From the NCBI GenBank assembly GCA_035503715.1, contig DATJTE010000235.1:1-16281 (forward strand): DNA of 16,281 nt, in the 5' to 3' direction. The notes under the pieces are model-generated. The model made no database searches and was not told where the DNA came from. It saw only the letters and a program-made list of their open reading frames with translations. Shown one piece after another: positions 1-7,488 of the stretch; within the stretch, counting starts at the first letter, position 1, and the number at the start of each line of letters is the position of its first letter. The position numbers were made by a program, and so were the translations under genes. Source of the stretch: OAS926 sp035503715. Its GTDB lineage: Bacteria; Pseudomonadota; Alphaproteobacteria; Rhizobiales; Rhizobiaceae.

Positions 1-3
1 CGG

Positions 4-981
4 ATGGAACCGGCCGCGCCAAAGCTGAAGCACGTCGCGGTCGGGGTTTGCACACGCGGACGCCCTGAGATGTTGCGCGAGACGCTGCGATCCCTCGCCG
101 GCCTCGACCTTACCGGACTCGATTGCCGCTTTTTCGTGGTCGAAAACAACAGCGAGCTGACCGTCGGCCCGATCGTGCAGGAATTGGCCGACACTATCGG
201 CTCCGACAGGGTCGTGGCGACCGTCGAGCCTCGCCTCGGAATCGCTTTTGCCCGCAACCACGTGCTCGACGCAGCCTCCGGGTCAGACTGGCTCGCCTTT
301 ATCGATGACGACGAGGTAGCCGATCCGCAATGGCTGGTTTCGCTCGCGCGTTCGGCCGATCGGCGCGGGCAGCATCTGGTCGGCGGGCCAGTTCGATTGG
401 GCGCGCCCCCCCACGGTGCGTCCCGTTCCGAACTCATGGTTTGGCGCGGCCTGGACGCGAGATTTCGCTCCGTCGAGGCGAGGTCGCGACGGCTGAGCAC
501 AGACGGTCGCGACGATCGCGTCGCCATTGGCACAGGCAACTGGTTCGCCGATCTCGCATTCGTCCGGCAGGCGGGATTGCGCTTCGACGAGACGCTCGGC
601 CTGTCCGGCGGCGAGGACATGGCCTTCAACCGCGCACTACGCAAGGCGGGTGGCAAGAGCGGGTGGACGCCAGACGCGATCATCTTCGAAAGCTGGCCGC
701 GCGAGAGATTGTCCCTCGGTTACCAGTTCCGGAGAGCGCGCGACCAGGCGCTCGCTCATCATCGCACGAAGTATCCATCGCTAACGCCGGTGACGGTCGT
801 GGTCACAGCCGGCATCGTGCTGTTCAAGGCGCTGGGCGGTGTGCTGCGTGTCCTCCAGGCGGCTTTCGACCGCGGCGCCTCGCTGACGCGGGCGGCGCGC
901 GCATTCGGCGCCGCGGCGGGTGCTACCGGCGCCTTGTTTGGACGCCGCTCACGCCATTACGAGACGACGTCCGGCCGCTGA
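4..981 (+). CDS. Family 2 glycosyltransferase
   Basis: This 325-residue protein has the GT-A fold layout of family 2 glycosyltransferases, which move a sugar from a nucleotide-sugar donor onto a growing glycan at the cytoplasmic face. Visible motifs are the N-terminal beta-strand with TRGRP (about residues 17-21), VENN (46-49), the acidic FIDDDE stretch (99-104) expected to hold the donor and metal, and GGED (202-205), where such enzymes carry the catalytic base. A hydrophobic stretch near residues 265-285 could anchor it to the membrane. The frame is open to the left window edge, but the ATG at 4 places the first beta-strand at a usual distance from the N-terminus, so I take it as the start. 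The 3' end overlaps that of the convergent O-antigen ligase-like gene by 25 bp. The pairing suggests exopolysaccharide or lipopolysaccharide synthesis; the sugar and acceptor cannot be told. Confidence 0.88.
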   Translation: MEPAAPKLKHVAVGVCTRGRPEMLRETLRSLAGLDLTGLDCRFFVVENNSELTVGPIVQELADTIGSDRVVATVEPRLGIAFARNHVLDAASGSDWLAFIDDDEVADPQWLVSLARSADRRGQHLVGGPVRLGAPPHGASRSELMVWRGLDARFRSVEARSRRLSTDGRDDRVAIGTGNWFADLAFVRQAGLRFDETLGLSGGEDMAFNRALRKAGGKSGWTPDAIIFESWPRERLSLGYQFRRARDQALAHHRTKYPSLTPVTVVVTAGIVLFKALGGVLRVLQAAFDRGASLTRAARAFGAAAGATGALFGRRSRHYETTSGR

Positions 982-2402
982 TCCGCCTTGCGACGGTATG
1001 GAACCGTCCAGATCAGCATGCCTAGGTAGACGCCATATTGCAGTGACGTATTGGAGTGGCCGTAGAAGGTCTGGGTGAGACCGTAGGCTCCATAGGCGCA
1101 GCCGACCCAGATGATTGCGAGACCTTTGAGCCGCTCGACCGGATCGCGCGCCATCCGTAACCCGGCCACGAGCGCTACCACCAGCGGGCCGAAAAAGAGT
1201 ACCGCACCCACAAGACCGGTGTTCAACACCATATCCAGGTACTGGTTGTGCACGTTGTTGAACTTCAGCAGCATGGAGTCGGCTGGCAGACCGAATTCGG
1301 CTGCGCGAAACGCGTGCGGAAACGAGTTGAGCCCATAACCGAACAGAGGCGCGTCACCGATCCATTGCAGCGCGTAGGTCCAAAGCTGAAAGCGCAGACC
1401 TATTGAATCCTCTTTGAACGCGCTGGCGTCCGCACCGCTGAAGAAAGCGACCAGCATCTCCCACGTATGGTCGGAATTGCGTTCGGCAAGCAGGCTTGCC
1501 GGAATCAACAGCGCAAGGACCGCCGCTACGGCAAATCCGATCGTCATCCTGGGATTCACCTTCCCGATAAGGACGATCCAAAGCAGCGGAAACAACAGCA
1601 GGAAACAGATCATCGTGCCGCGCGCGCCGGTGAGGAAAATCGCAAAAAGTCCCATCACGGTCGTCAGCGTGAGCAGGGCAATGCCCGGCAGAGGTCGATG
1701 CCGATCGACGCGCGCCGCAAGGAAGAGCGACACCAGGCCGAGCGAAACAAGCAACATCTCCGAGAACGGCAGCGGATTGGTGCTGCCATGCACGCGTCCG
1801 CGCGCGAGTTCCAGCGACAGGAAGTCAACGCCCTGGTAAAGCGCCACGACACAGGCGACCGCCATGTGCGCTGCCGCGAGCAGGATGATGAAGTTGAACA
1901 GCCTCTCGCGCGAAAATCCGAAAACGAGCGTGAAAAAAAGGCCGTTTACCAGCCCGATCCCGATCCTCGATACCTGGTCGATATTGCTGATGGGGGCCGA
2001 GAAGACGACAAGATGGGCGAGCACCAAGACGACGAACGACAGATAGAAAGCAGTGTAGACGCGCACCGCCGGCGGGATATGGATCTCGCGCCACGGAAGC
2101 AGGAACAAAACGGGCGAGCCTACGAGGAGCGAAGCCACGTACACATATCCGGACAGCTTCGAGCTGCCCAAGAGCGCCATGCCTATGACGAACAGTACAA
2201 CGCAGATGCGTGCAAGAAGCGATCCCCACCCTTCCTGCGGGAAGATGAAGGGATATCGAGCCAAGGACATGTGCTGCGTAGGTACTCCCGACGTCCGTTC
2301 CGGCGTGCCGGCTCTGTAGTCGAGCGTATCCTGTGAAACAAGTGCCTCTTCCTGGCGAATAGGCCTCCCTCGGATCGCTGATTCTTTCATCTCGACGTTC
2401 AT
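957..2402 (-). CDS. O-antigen ligase / polysaccharide polymerase family membrane protein
   Basis: A 481-residue polytopic membrane protein with about ten or more hydrophobic segments after a polar N-terminal tail of roughly 55 residues. The Wzy_C/O-antigen ligase signature is present: LTGARGT before a transmembrane segment, GYGLNSFPHAF in the periplasmic loop, and HNQYLDMVLNTGLVG with a conserved His near residue 385. Family members join a lipid-linked glycan to lipid A-core or polymerise repeat units on the periplasmic side of the inner membrane; which applies here cannot be decided. The start is uncertain. ATG at 2402 and a GTG at 2408 lie behind a weak AAGG, while ATG at 2390 or 2270 would trim the tail. 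The same frame stays open upstream to 3416, but that part is antisense to maeB and is not coding. It overlaps the glycosyltransferase gene tail to tail by 25 bp. Confidence 0.85.
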   Translation of the reverse strand: MNVEMKESAIRGRPIRQEEALVSQDTLDYRAGTPERTSGVPTQHMSLARYPFIFPQEGWGSLLARICVVLFVIGMALLGSSKLSGYVYVASLLVGSPVLFLLPWREIHIPPAVRVYTAFYLSFVVLVLAHLVVFSAPISNIDQVSRIGIGLVNGLFFTLVFGFSRERLFNFIILLAAAHMAVACVVALYQGVDFLSLELARGRVHGSTNPLPFSEMLLVSLGLVSLFLAARVDRHRPLPGIALLTLTTVMGLFAIFLTGARGTMICFLLLFPLLWIVLIGKVNPRMTIGFAVAAVLALLIPASLLAERNSDHTWEMLVAFFSGADASAFKEDSIGLRFQLWTYALQWIGDAPLFGYGLNSFPHAFRAAEFGLPADSMLLKFNNVHNQYLDMVLNTGLVGAVLFFGPLVVALVAGLRMARDPVERLKGLAIIWVGCAYGAYGLTQTFYGHSNTSLQYGVYLGMLIWTVPYRRKADQRPDVVS

Positions 2403-2567
2403 ATGCACGCAGAGCCTTGGGAAAGGGCGTGCGGCAGCAGGTGAGTGCTTTCGGATTCGACTATTTGTCGCATTTCTGCCAACCCAATGCTTCGCGCCTG
2501 CGAATTCTTCCGCTAGGCAAGCAACCCATTGAGCAATTGCTAAACATATGTCCGGTCGAAGGCAAAT
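2403..2567. promoter_or_regulatory. Divergent intergenic region between O-antigen ligase-like gene and maeB
   Basis: This 165-bp spacer must hold the promoters of both divergent genes. I found no hexamer pair close to the rhizobial RpoD consensus on either strand. It contains a perfect 10-bp palindrome, AGCAATTGCT, at 2532-2541, 26 nt before the maeB start codon, and a GAAGG Shine-Dalgarno sequence at 2558-2562 serving maeB. No small gene is evident. Confidence 0.4.
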
Positions 2568-4883
2568 ATGAACGACACCGCCCGCAAATCCGCCCTCTCC
2601 GATCTCGATCAGGCAGCGCTTTTCTTCCACCGGCACCCGACGCCGGGGAAACTGGAAATCCAGGCGACGAAGCCCCTCGGCAATCAGCGCGACCTGGCGC
2701 TGGCCTATTCGCCGGGCGTTGCGGCCCCTTGCCTCGAAATCAGGGACGATCCGGCGGCGGCAGCACTTTACACCAGCCGGCCGAATCTCGTGGCGGTGAT
2801 CTCGAACGGCTCCGCAGTGCTCGGTCTCGGCAATATCGGACCGCTGGCATCGAAGCCGGTCATGGAGGGCAAGGCCGTGCTCTTCAAGAAATTCGCCGGC
2901 ATCGACGTATTCGACATCGAGATCGACGCGCCCGAGATCGACCGCATGGTCGAGACGGTCGCAGCGCTCGAACCGACCTTCGGCGGCATCAATCTCGAGG
3001 ACATCAAGGCACCCGAATGTTTCGAGGTCGAGGAGCGGCTGAAGGCGCGCATGGCCATCCCCGTCTTCCATGACGACCAGCACGGGACGGCGATCATCGT
3101 CGCCGCGGCCATCCTCAACGGCCTGGAACTCGCCGGCAAAAAGATCGGCGAGGTTAAGATCGTCACGTCCGGCGCGGGTGCTGCCGCACTTGCCTGCTTG
3201 AACCTGCTCGTCGAACTCGGCGCCAAGCGTGAGAACATCTGGGTCACCGATCGGTTCGGCGTCGCTTACAAAGGCCGCATCGACGAGATGGACCGCTGGA
3301 AGGATCCCTACGTCAAGGACACCAAGGCCCGCGAACTCGCCGATGTGATCGGCGGCGCGGATGTGTTCCTCGGCCTGTCGGCGGCCGGCGTCCTGAAGCC
3401 GGAACTGCTGCAGCACATGGCGCCGAAACCGCTCATCATGGCGCTCGCCAATCCGACGCCCGAAATCATGCCGGAACAGGCGCGCGCCGCGCGGCCCGAC
3501 GCGATGATCTGCACCGGGCGCTCGGACTTCCCGAACCAGGTGAACAACGTGCTGTGCTTCCCTTACATCTTCCGGGGCGCACTGGATTGCGGCGCGACGG
3601 CGATCAACGAGACGATGAAGATGGCCGCCGTTCGCGCCATCGCCGCACTGGCGCGCGAGGAGCCGTCCGATGTAGCGGCGCGCGCCTATTCGGGTGAAAC
3701 ACCGACCTTCGGGCCGGACTATCTCATCCCCTCGCCTTTCGACCCGCGGCTGATCCTGAGGATCGCGCCGGCCGTTGCGAAGGCGGCCTGCGAGAGCGGC
3801 GTCGCCGCGCGGCCGATCGAGGACTGGCCGGCCTATCTCGACCGTCTAAACCGCTTTGTCTTCAAGTCGGGCCTCGTCATGAAGCCGGTCTTCTCGGCGG
3901 CCAAGACGTCAAGCGCCAAGCGGGTGATCTACGCCGACGGCGAGGACGAGCGCGTGCTGCGCGCCGCACAGGTCGTTCTCGAGGAAGGCATCGCCGAACC
4001 GACACTGGTCGGCCGACCGCATGTCGTCGAGGTGCGGCTGAAGCGCTACGGACTGAAGATCAAGCCTGGCAAGGACTTTGCCCTCATCAATCCGGAAGAC
4101 GATCCACGCTATCGCGACTATGTCGACCAGTTGATCCAGCTCACCGGCCGGCGTGGCGTGACGCAGGAAGCGGCGCGCACCATGGTGCGCACGGACACCA
4201 CAGTCATCGCGTCATTGGCGCTGCATCGCGGCGACGCGGATGCCATGATCTGCGGCCTGGAAGGCCGTTTCGAGCGGCATTTGAGGAATGTCACACTGAT
4301 CATCGGGCCGCGCCAGGATGTGAGCGATCGCGACCTGTCGGCGCTGTCCATGCTGATCTCGCAGCGCGGCGTGATCTTCTTCACCGATACCTACGTCACG
4401 GTCGATCCGACGGCGGAAGAAATCGCCGAGATGACGATCCTGGCGGCCGAGGAAATCCGGCGCTTCGGCATCGTGCCCAAGGCAGCGCTGTTGTCGCTCT
4501 CAAACTTCGGCTCGCGCGACACGGCAAGCACGAGAAAAATGCGCGAGGCAGCCGAGATCCTCAAGCGGCGAGCGCCCGATCTTGAGAGCGATGGCGAAAT
4601 GCATGGCGACTCCGCCCTGTCGGAGGCATTGCGGCAACGCGTCTATCCGCATTCGACGCTGAAAGGCGAAGCCAATTTGCTGGTTTTCCCGAACCTCGAT
4701 TCCGCCAACATCGCGCTGACCACGGTGAAACAGATGATGGACGCGCTCCACGTCGGGCCGATCCTGCTCGGCACGGCGAAACCGGCGCATATCCTCACCC
4801 CGTCGGTGACGTCGCGCGGCGTCGTCAACATGACCGCGCTGGCTGTGGTGGAGGCAGCGCAAAGGGCGCAGGCCTCCGCGTGA
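2568..4883 (+). CDS. maeB: Malic enzyme with C-terminal phosphotransacetylase-like domain
   Basis: Oxidatively decarboxylates malate to pyruvate with reduction of NAD(P)+, in the cytoplasm. The 771 residues match the long bacterial MaeB class. The malic domain shows AYSPGVA with the catalytic Tyr (Tyr47), the GKAVLFK lysine (Lys102), metal ligands in NLEDI (Glu144, Asp145) and FHDDQHG (Asp169/Asp170), the dinucleotide-binding SGAGAAA (201-207) and ANPTPE (Asn295). From about residue 435 a phosphotransacetylase-like domain follows, which in this class has a regulatory or oligomerisation role rather than acetyltransferase activity. Rhizobia usually have two such enzymes, NAD-linked Dme and NADP-linked Tme. 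The N-terminal FFHRHPTPGKLEIQATKPLG reads more like Tme to me, but cofactor use is not proven by this sequence. The start is fixed by GAAGG 5 nt upstream of the ATG. It stands divergent from the O-antigen ligase-like gene. Confidence 0.96.
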   Translation: MNDTARKSALSDLDQAALFFHRHPTPGKLEIQATKPLGNQRDLALAYSPGVAAPCLEIRDDPAAAALYTSRPNLVAVISNGSAVLGLGNIGPLASKPVMEGKAVLFKKFAGIDVFDIEIDAPEIDRMVETVAALEPTFGGINLEDIKAPECFEVEERLKARMAIPVFHDDQHGTAIIVAAAILNGLELAGKKIGEVKIVTSGAGAAALACLNLLVELGAKRENIWVTDRFGVAYKGRIDEMDRWKDPYVKDTKARELADVIGGADVFLGLSAAGVLKPELLQHMAPKPLIMALANPTPEIMPEQARAARPDAMICTGRSDFPNQVNNVLCFPYIFRGALDCGATAINETMKMAAVRAIAALAREEPSDVAARAYSGETPTFGPDYLIPSPFDPRLILRIAPAVAKAACESGVAARPIEDWPAYLDRLNRFVFKSGLVMKPVFSAAKTSSAKRVIYADGEDERVLRAAQVVLEEGIAEPTLVGRPHVVEVRLKRYGLKIKPGKDFALINPEDDPRYRDYVDQLIQLTGRRGVTQEAARTMVRTDTTVIASLALHRGDADAMICGLEGRFERHLRNVTLIIGPRQDVSDRDLSALSMLISQRGVIFFTDTYVTVDPTAEEIAEMTILAAEEIRRFGIVPKAALLSLSNFGSRDTASTRKMREAAEILKRRAPDLESDGEMHGDSALSEALRQRVYPHSTLKGEANLLVFPNLDSANIALTTVKQMMDALHVGPILLGTAKPAHILTPSVTSRGVVNMTALAVVEAAQRAQASA

Positions 4884-4933
4884 CCCAAAGCCTTGGATTG
4901 GCCACAAGCTAAAGGAAAGGTTAACCGCGTAAG

Positions 4934-4965
4934 CGATACGGTCGGAACAGGCGTCAACCGTATCG
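4934..4965 (+). repeat. Perfect 9-bp hairpin just before the DUF2865 ribosome binding site
   Basis: CGATACGGT at 4934-4942 and ACCGTATCG at 4957-4965 are perfect inverted repeats separated by 14 nt. The stem ends two bases before the GGAGGG Shine-Dalgarno sequence (4968-4973) of the downstream gene. There is no U-tract, so it is not a standard terminator for maeB. It could be an mRNA structure affecting translation or a DNA operator. Confidence 0.5.
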
Positions 4966-4976
4966 GTGGAGGGCCA

Positions 4977-6134
4977 ATGGCGGTCGGGCGGAAGGGACTG
5001 GCGGGAGCTGCGCTGCTTCTCACCGCGCTTGCCCTCGGCCTGACGGATGCCGCGGCCGCATCGCGGCTCTGCCGCCAGCTTGAAGCTCAGCTCGCTTCCG
5101 GCGGAGGCGGCGGCGGGAATTCCGCCCAGTTCAAGAAATACGACAGGGCCGTCGCCAAGCAGCGTGACCAGCTCTCCAAGGCGCGCTCGACGGCACGGCG
5201 ATCCGGGTGCCGCTTTACGCTTTTCGGATCTGACGAACGCTGCGGCTCGATCAACGCCCAGATCGAAAAGATGGAGGCAAATCTCGACTCTCTGGAGCGC
5301 AAGCGCACGGAACTCAGCGGCGGTGGCGGCATGTCCCGGCGCGAGCGCGCCAAGATCATGGCTTCGATCGAAGCGAATGGCTGCCGCGATTCGGAAGAAC
5401 GAACGGCCGAGCGGAAGCTGCCGCCGCCAGTGACCGTGCGCTCGCGCGATGGCGGCTCCCTGTTCGACCAGCTCTTCGGCGGCGGCATCAGGCGCGACGG
5501 CTCCAGCGATACGACGATCGAGCCCTATGAGAATGACGGCACCGGCCACTACGGACCGTCAGGCAGTTTCCGCACGGTCTGCGTGCGCACCTGCGACGGC
5601 TACTTCTTCCCGATGTCGGGCGGCTCCTCGGGCCGCGATTTCACGCGCGACCAGGCAAATTGCGAATCCATGTGCCCTGGCACGGACGTCCAGCTCTATT
5701 ACGATTACGCCGGCAGCGAAGGCTCCGAGCAGATGATGTCGGTCGCTAGCGGTGAACCCTATTCGGCGCTGCCGACCGCGTATCAGTACAAGGATCTGTC
5801 GACGCCAAGCCCGCAAGGTTGCGGCTGCAATCCGGCGAAGAACTACGCCACCTTTGGCGACACCACCGAGGAAGCGGAGGACGCCGAGCCGGCTACGCCC
5901 GTTCCCGCGATACGCCCTGACCCGGGTGCCAGCCCCGAAGCGCTCGCGAACGCCGAAGGCAAGCTCGACGCCGCCGCGATCGCCCGCATCCTGAAGCCGA
6001 AGCCCGCCGCGACAGCGCCTGAACCGCCAGCCGATCCTGCGGACCGCAAGATCAGGGTCGTCGGGCCAGTGTTCCTTCCCGACCAAGAAGGGGCAATAGA
6101 TCTGCGAGCTCCGGGCCAGAAGAAAGTCCAGTGA
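4977..6134 (+). CDS. Secreted DUF2865 family protein
   Basis: A 385-residue exported protein of unknown function. The N-terminus has a signal peptide (basic MAVGRKG, then a Leu/Ala-rich core, probable cleavage after AAA near residue 28). Next come a charged region with many Gln, Lys and Arg that may form a coiled coil, interrupted by glycine runs, and then the DUF2865 signature FRTVCVRTCDGYFFP (about residues 198-212) with a further Cys pair in NCESMCPG. The even set of cysteines suggests periplasmic disulfides. The C-terminal third is rich in Pro, Ala and Glu and looks disordered. The family is common in Rhizobiales and, to my knowledge, uncharacterised. I chose the ATG at 4977 because GGAGGG lies just upstream and the signal peptide starts there; the frame is open to an ATG at 4893, which would bury the signal peptide. 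The 3' end overlaps gltX by 83 bp, tail to tail. Confidence 0.88.
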   Translation: MAVGRKGLAGAALLLTALALGLTDAAAASRLCRQLEAQLASGGGGGGNSAQFKKYDRAVAKQRDQLSKARSTARRSGCRFTLFGSDERCGSINAQIEKMEANLDSLERKRTELSGGGGMSRRERAKIMASIEANGCRDSEERTAERKLPPPVTVRSRDGGSLFDQLFGGGIRRDGSSDTTIEPYENDGTGHYGPSGSFRTVCVRTCDGYFFPMSGGSSGRDFTRDQANCESMCPGTDVQLYYDYAGSEGSEQMMSVASGEPYSALPTAYQYKDLSTPSPQGCGCNPAKNYATFGDTTEEAEDAEPATPVPAIRPDPGASPEALANAEGKLDAAAIARILKPKPAATAPEPPADPADRKIRVVGPVFLPDQEGAIDLRAPGQKKVQ

Positions 6135-7425
6135 GCGCAAGCCTCAGCGGGTGAAACAGCGCCCTGCCCTTGCGGCCCGAAACCTCCTTCAATTTATCGG
6201 TCCAGACCTTCCACGTATCTCTGCTCCAAGGCTCCGGCGGCAGGAAATCGAAGGCGTCGCGAACGAAGCCGCGATCCTCCTCGCTCAGCTCGGATGTGCT
6301 CTCTGGACCTTCTGTGACGATCTTCCACCAGCGGGCCGCATCCGAAACGCGATCGAGATTGCCGCGCACGGCAAGCCAGAAGGCTTCCGCGCGGTCGCCC
6401 GAAATTTTGAGCGCCGCCAGCCGATCCTTCACAGCGTCGAACGGCATGACGTGGATCAGCGTACGGTTGAGCTGGATGAGATCAGCCGGATCGAATTTTG
6501 ATGCGGACCGCGACGTGTGCGCGGGTTCGAAATGCTCAGCAAGCGCCTCCATCGTCGGCATTGCCGCGACGCTCTCCGACGTGCCGATCAGCACCGCAAG
6601 CGACGCGACCGCCATCGGCTCGAGGCCATCCTCGGCGAGGCTCTTGATCGACAGTGCGCCGGTGCGCTTCGACAGGCCCTCGCCGGAGGCCGCGGTCAGC
6701 AGATTGTGGTGGCCGAAGATTGGCTCCTTCGCGCCCAGCGCGCGAAACAGTGCGATCTGCACGCCGGTGTTGGTGACATGATCGTCGCCGCGAATGACGT
6801 GCGAGATGCGGAGCTCCGCATCATCCACTACAGACGTGAAGGTATAGAGGTAGGTGCCGTCCTCGCGCACCATGACAGGATCGGAAAGTGACGCGAGATC
6901 GACCGTCTCCTCGCCGCGCACCAGATCGTTCCATTGGACCTCGGTGCGATGCGGCGCGAACGGATCGCCATCGAAATTTGGCAGCAGGAACCGCCAGTGC
7001 GGCTTCCGGCCAGAAGCCTCGAGTTCCAACTTTTCGGCGTCGGTCAGTTTCAGCGCCTCGCGTCCATAAACCGGCGGCAGCCGCCGCGACAGCCGCACTT
7101 TTCGGCGCAATTCCAGCTCTTCGGCCGTTTCGTAACAGGCATAGAGCAGACCGGCCGCCTTCAGCTTCTCCACAGCGGCCGCATAGGTGTCGAACCGCGC
7201 CGACTGGTGAACGGTCACATCCGGACGAATGCCGAGCCAGTGAATATCGGTCTGGATCTGGTCGGCATATTCCTGCCGCGAGCGCGCGATGTCCGTGTCG
7301 TCGAAGCGCAGGATGAAGCGTCCGAGGTTCTTCAGCGCGAACAGCCAGTTGAACAGAGCGGTGCGCGCGTTGCCGATATGGATGTTGCCGGTCGGCGACG
7401 GCGCAAAACGGACGGTGACGGTCAT
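6052..7425 (-). CDS. gltX: Glutamyl-tRNA synthetase
   Basis: Class I aminoacyl-tRNA synthetase that charges glutamate onto tRNA in the cytoplasm. The 457-residue protein has the expected N-terminal FAPSPTGNIHIGNARTAL with HIGN (16-19) as the HIGH signature, RFDDTD (40-45) in the glutamate/ATP site, and GLSKR (250-254) as the KMSKS-type loop. A C-terminal anticodon-binding helical domain ends in the usual region LRLALTG...LLPLLGRE. The length and the ASGEGLSKRTGALSI loop fit the shorter GltX that rhizobia and Brucella carry beside a copy of about 475-485 residues. One of such a pair may misacylate tRNA-Gln for the GatCAB amidotransferase; which one this is cannot be read here. It lies 53 bp after the ABC exporter gene on the same strand and is probably co-transcribed. 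The Shine-Dalgarno sequence is weak (GGCGAG). Confidence 0.96.
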   Translation of the reverse strand: MTVTVRFAPSPTGNIHIGNARTALFNWLFALKNLGRFILRFDDTDIARSRQEYADQIQTDIHWLGIRPDVTVHQSARFDTYAAAVEKLKAAGLLYACYETAEELELRRKVRLSRRLPPVYGREALKLTDAEKLELEASGRKPHWRFLLPNFDGDPFAPHRTEVQWNDLVRGEETVDLASLSDPVMVREDGTYLYTFTSVVDDAELRISHVIRGDDHVTNTGVQIALFRALGAKEPIFGHHNLLTAASGEGLSKRTGALSIKSLAEDGLEPMAVASLAVLIGTSESVAAMPTMEALAEHFEPAHTSRSASKFDPADLIQLNRTLIHVMPFDAVKDRLAALKISGDRAEAFWLAVRGNLDRVSDAARWWKIVTEGPESTSELSEEDRGFVRDAFDFLPPEPWSRDTWKVWTDKLKEVSGRKGRALFHPLRLALTGLSSGPELADLLPLLGREGTLARRP

Positions 7426-7470
7426 AAGGCTCGCCTAGCGGATGGCGGAAATCTTGGCAATGCGCGTCGT

Positions 7471-7488
7471 GGGCGGCACTAGCCGCCC
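7471..7488 (-). repeat. Hairpin across the stop codon of the ABC exporter gene
   Basis: GGGCGGC (7471-7477) and GCCGCCC (7482-7488) form a perfect 7-bp stem with a 4-nt loop. On the minus-strand mRNA the loop contains the exporter's TAG stop codon and the 5' arm is its last two glycine codons. No U-tract follows, so classical intrinsic termination is unlikely. It may protect the 3' end, mark a processing site, or partly separate exporter and gltX expression. Confidence 0.4.

Noticed and set aside
2403..3416. Long upstream extension of the O-antigen ligase reading frame, giving over 800 codons
   Set aside because: It is antisense to the clearly recognisable maeB, contains no membrane or family motif, and reads as a low-complexity Asp/Arg/Gly shadow typical of high-GC DNA.
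4919..4926. GGTTAACC as a CtrA-type site upstream of the DUF2865 gene
   Set aside because: Only one TTAA half-site is present; the second TTAA at seven-base spacing is missing, so the match is too weak.
4500..5549. 349-codon minus-strand frame across the maeB/DUF2865 junction
   Set aside because: Crosses two well-supported plus-strand genes and has shadow-like composition.
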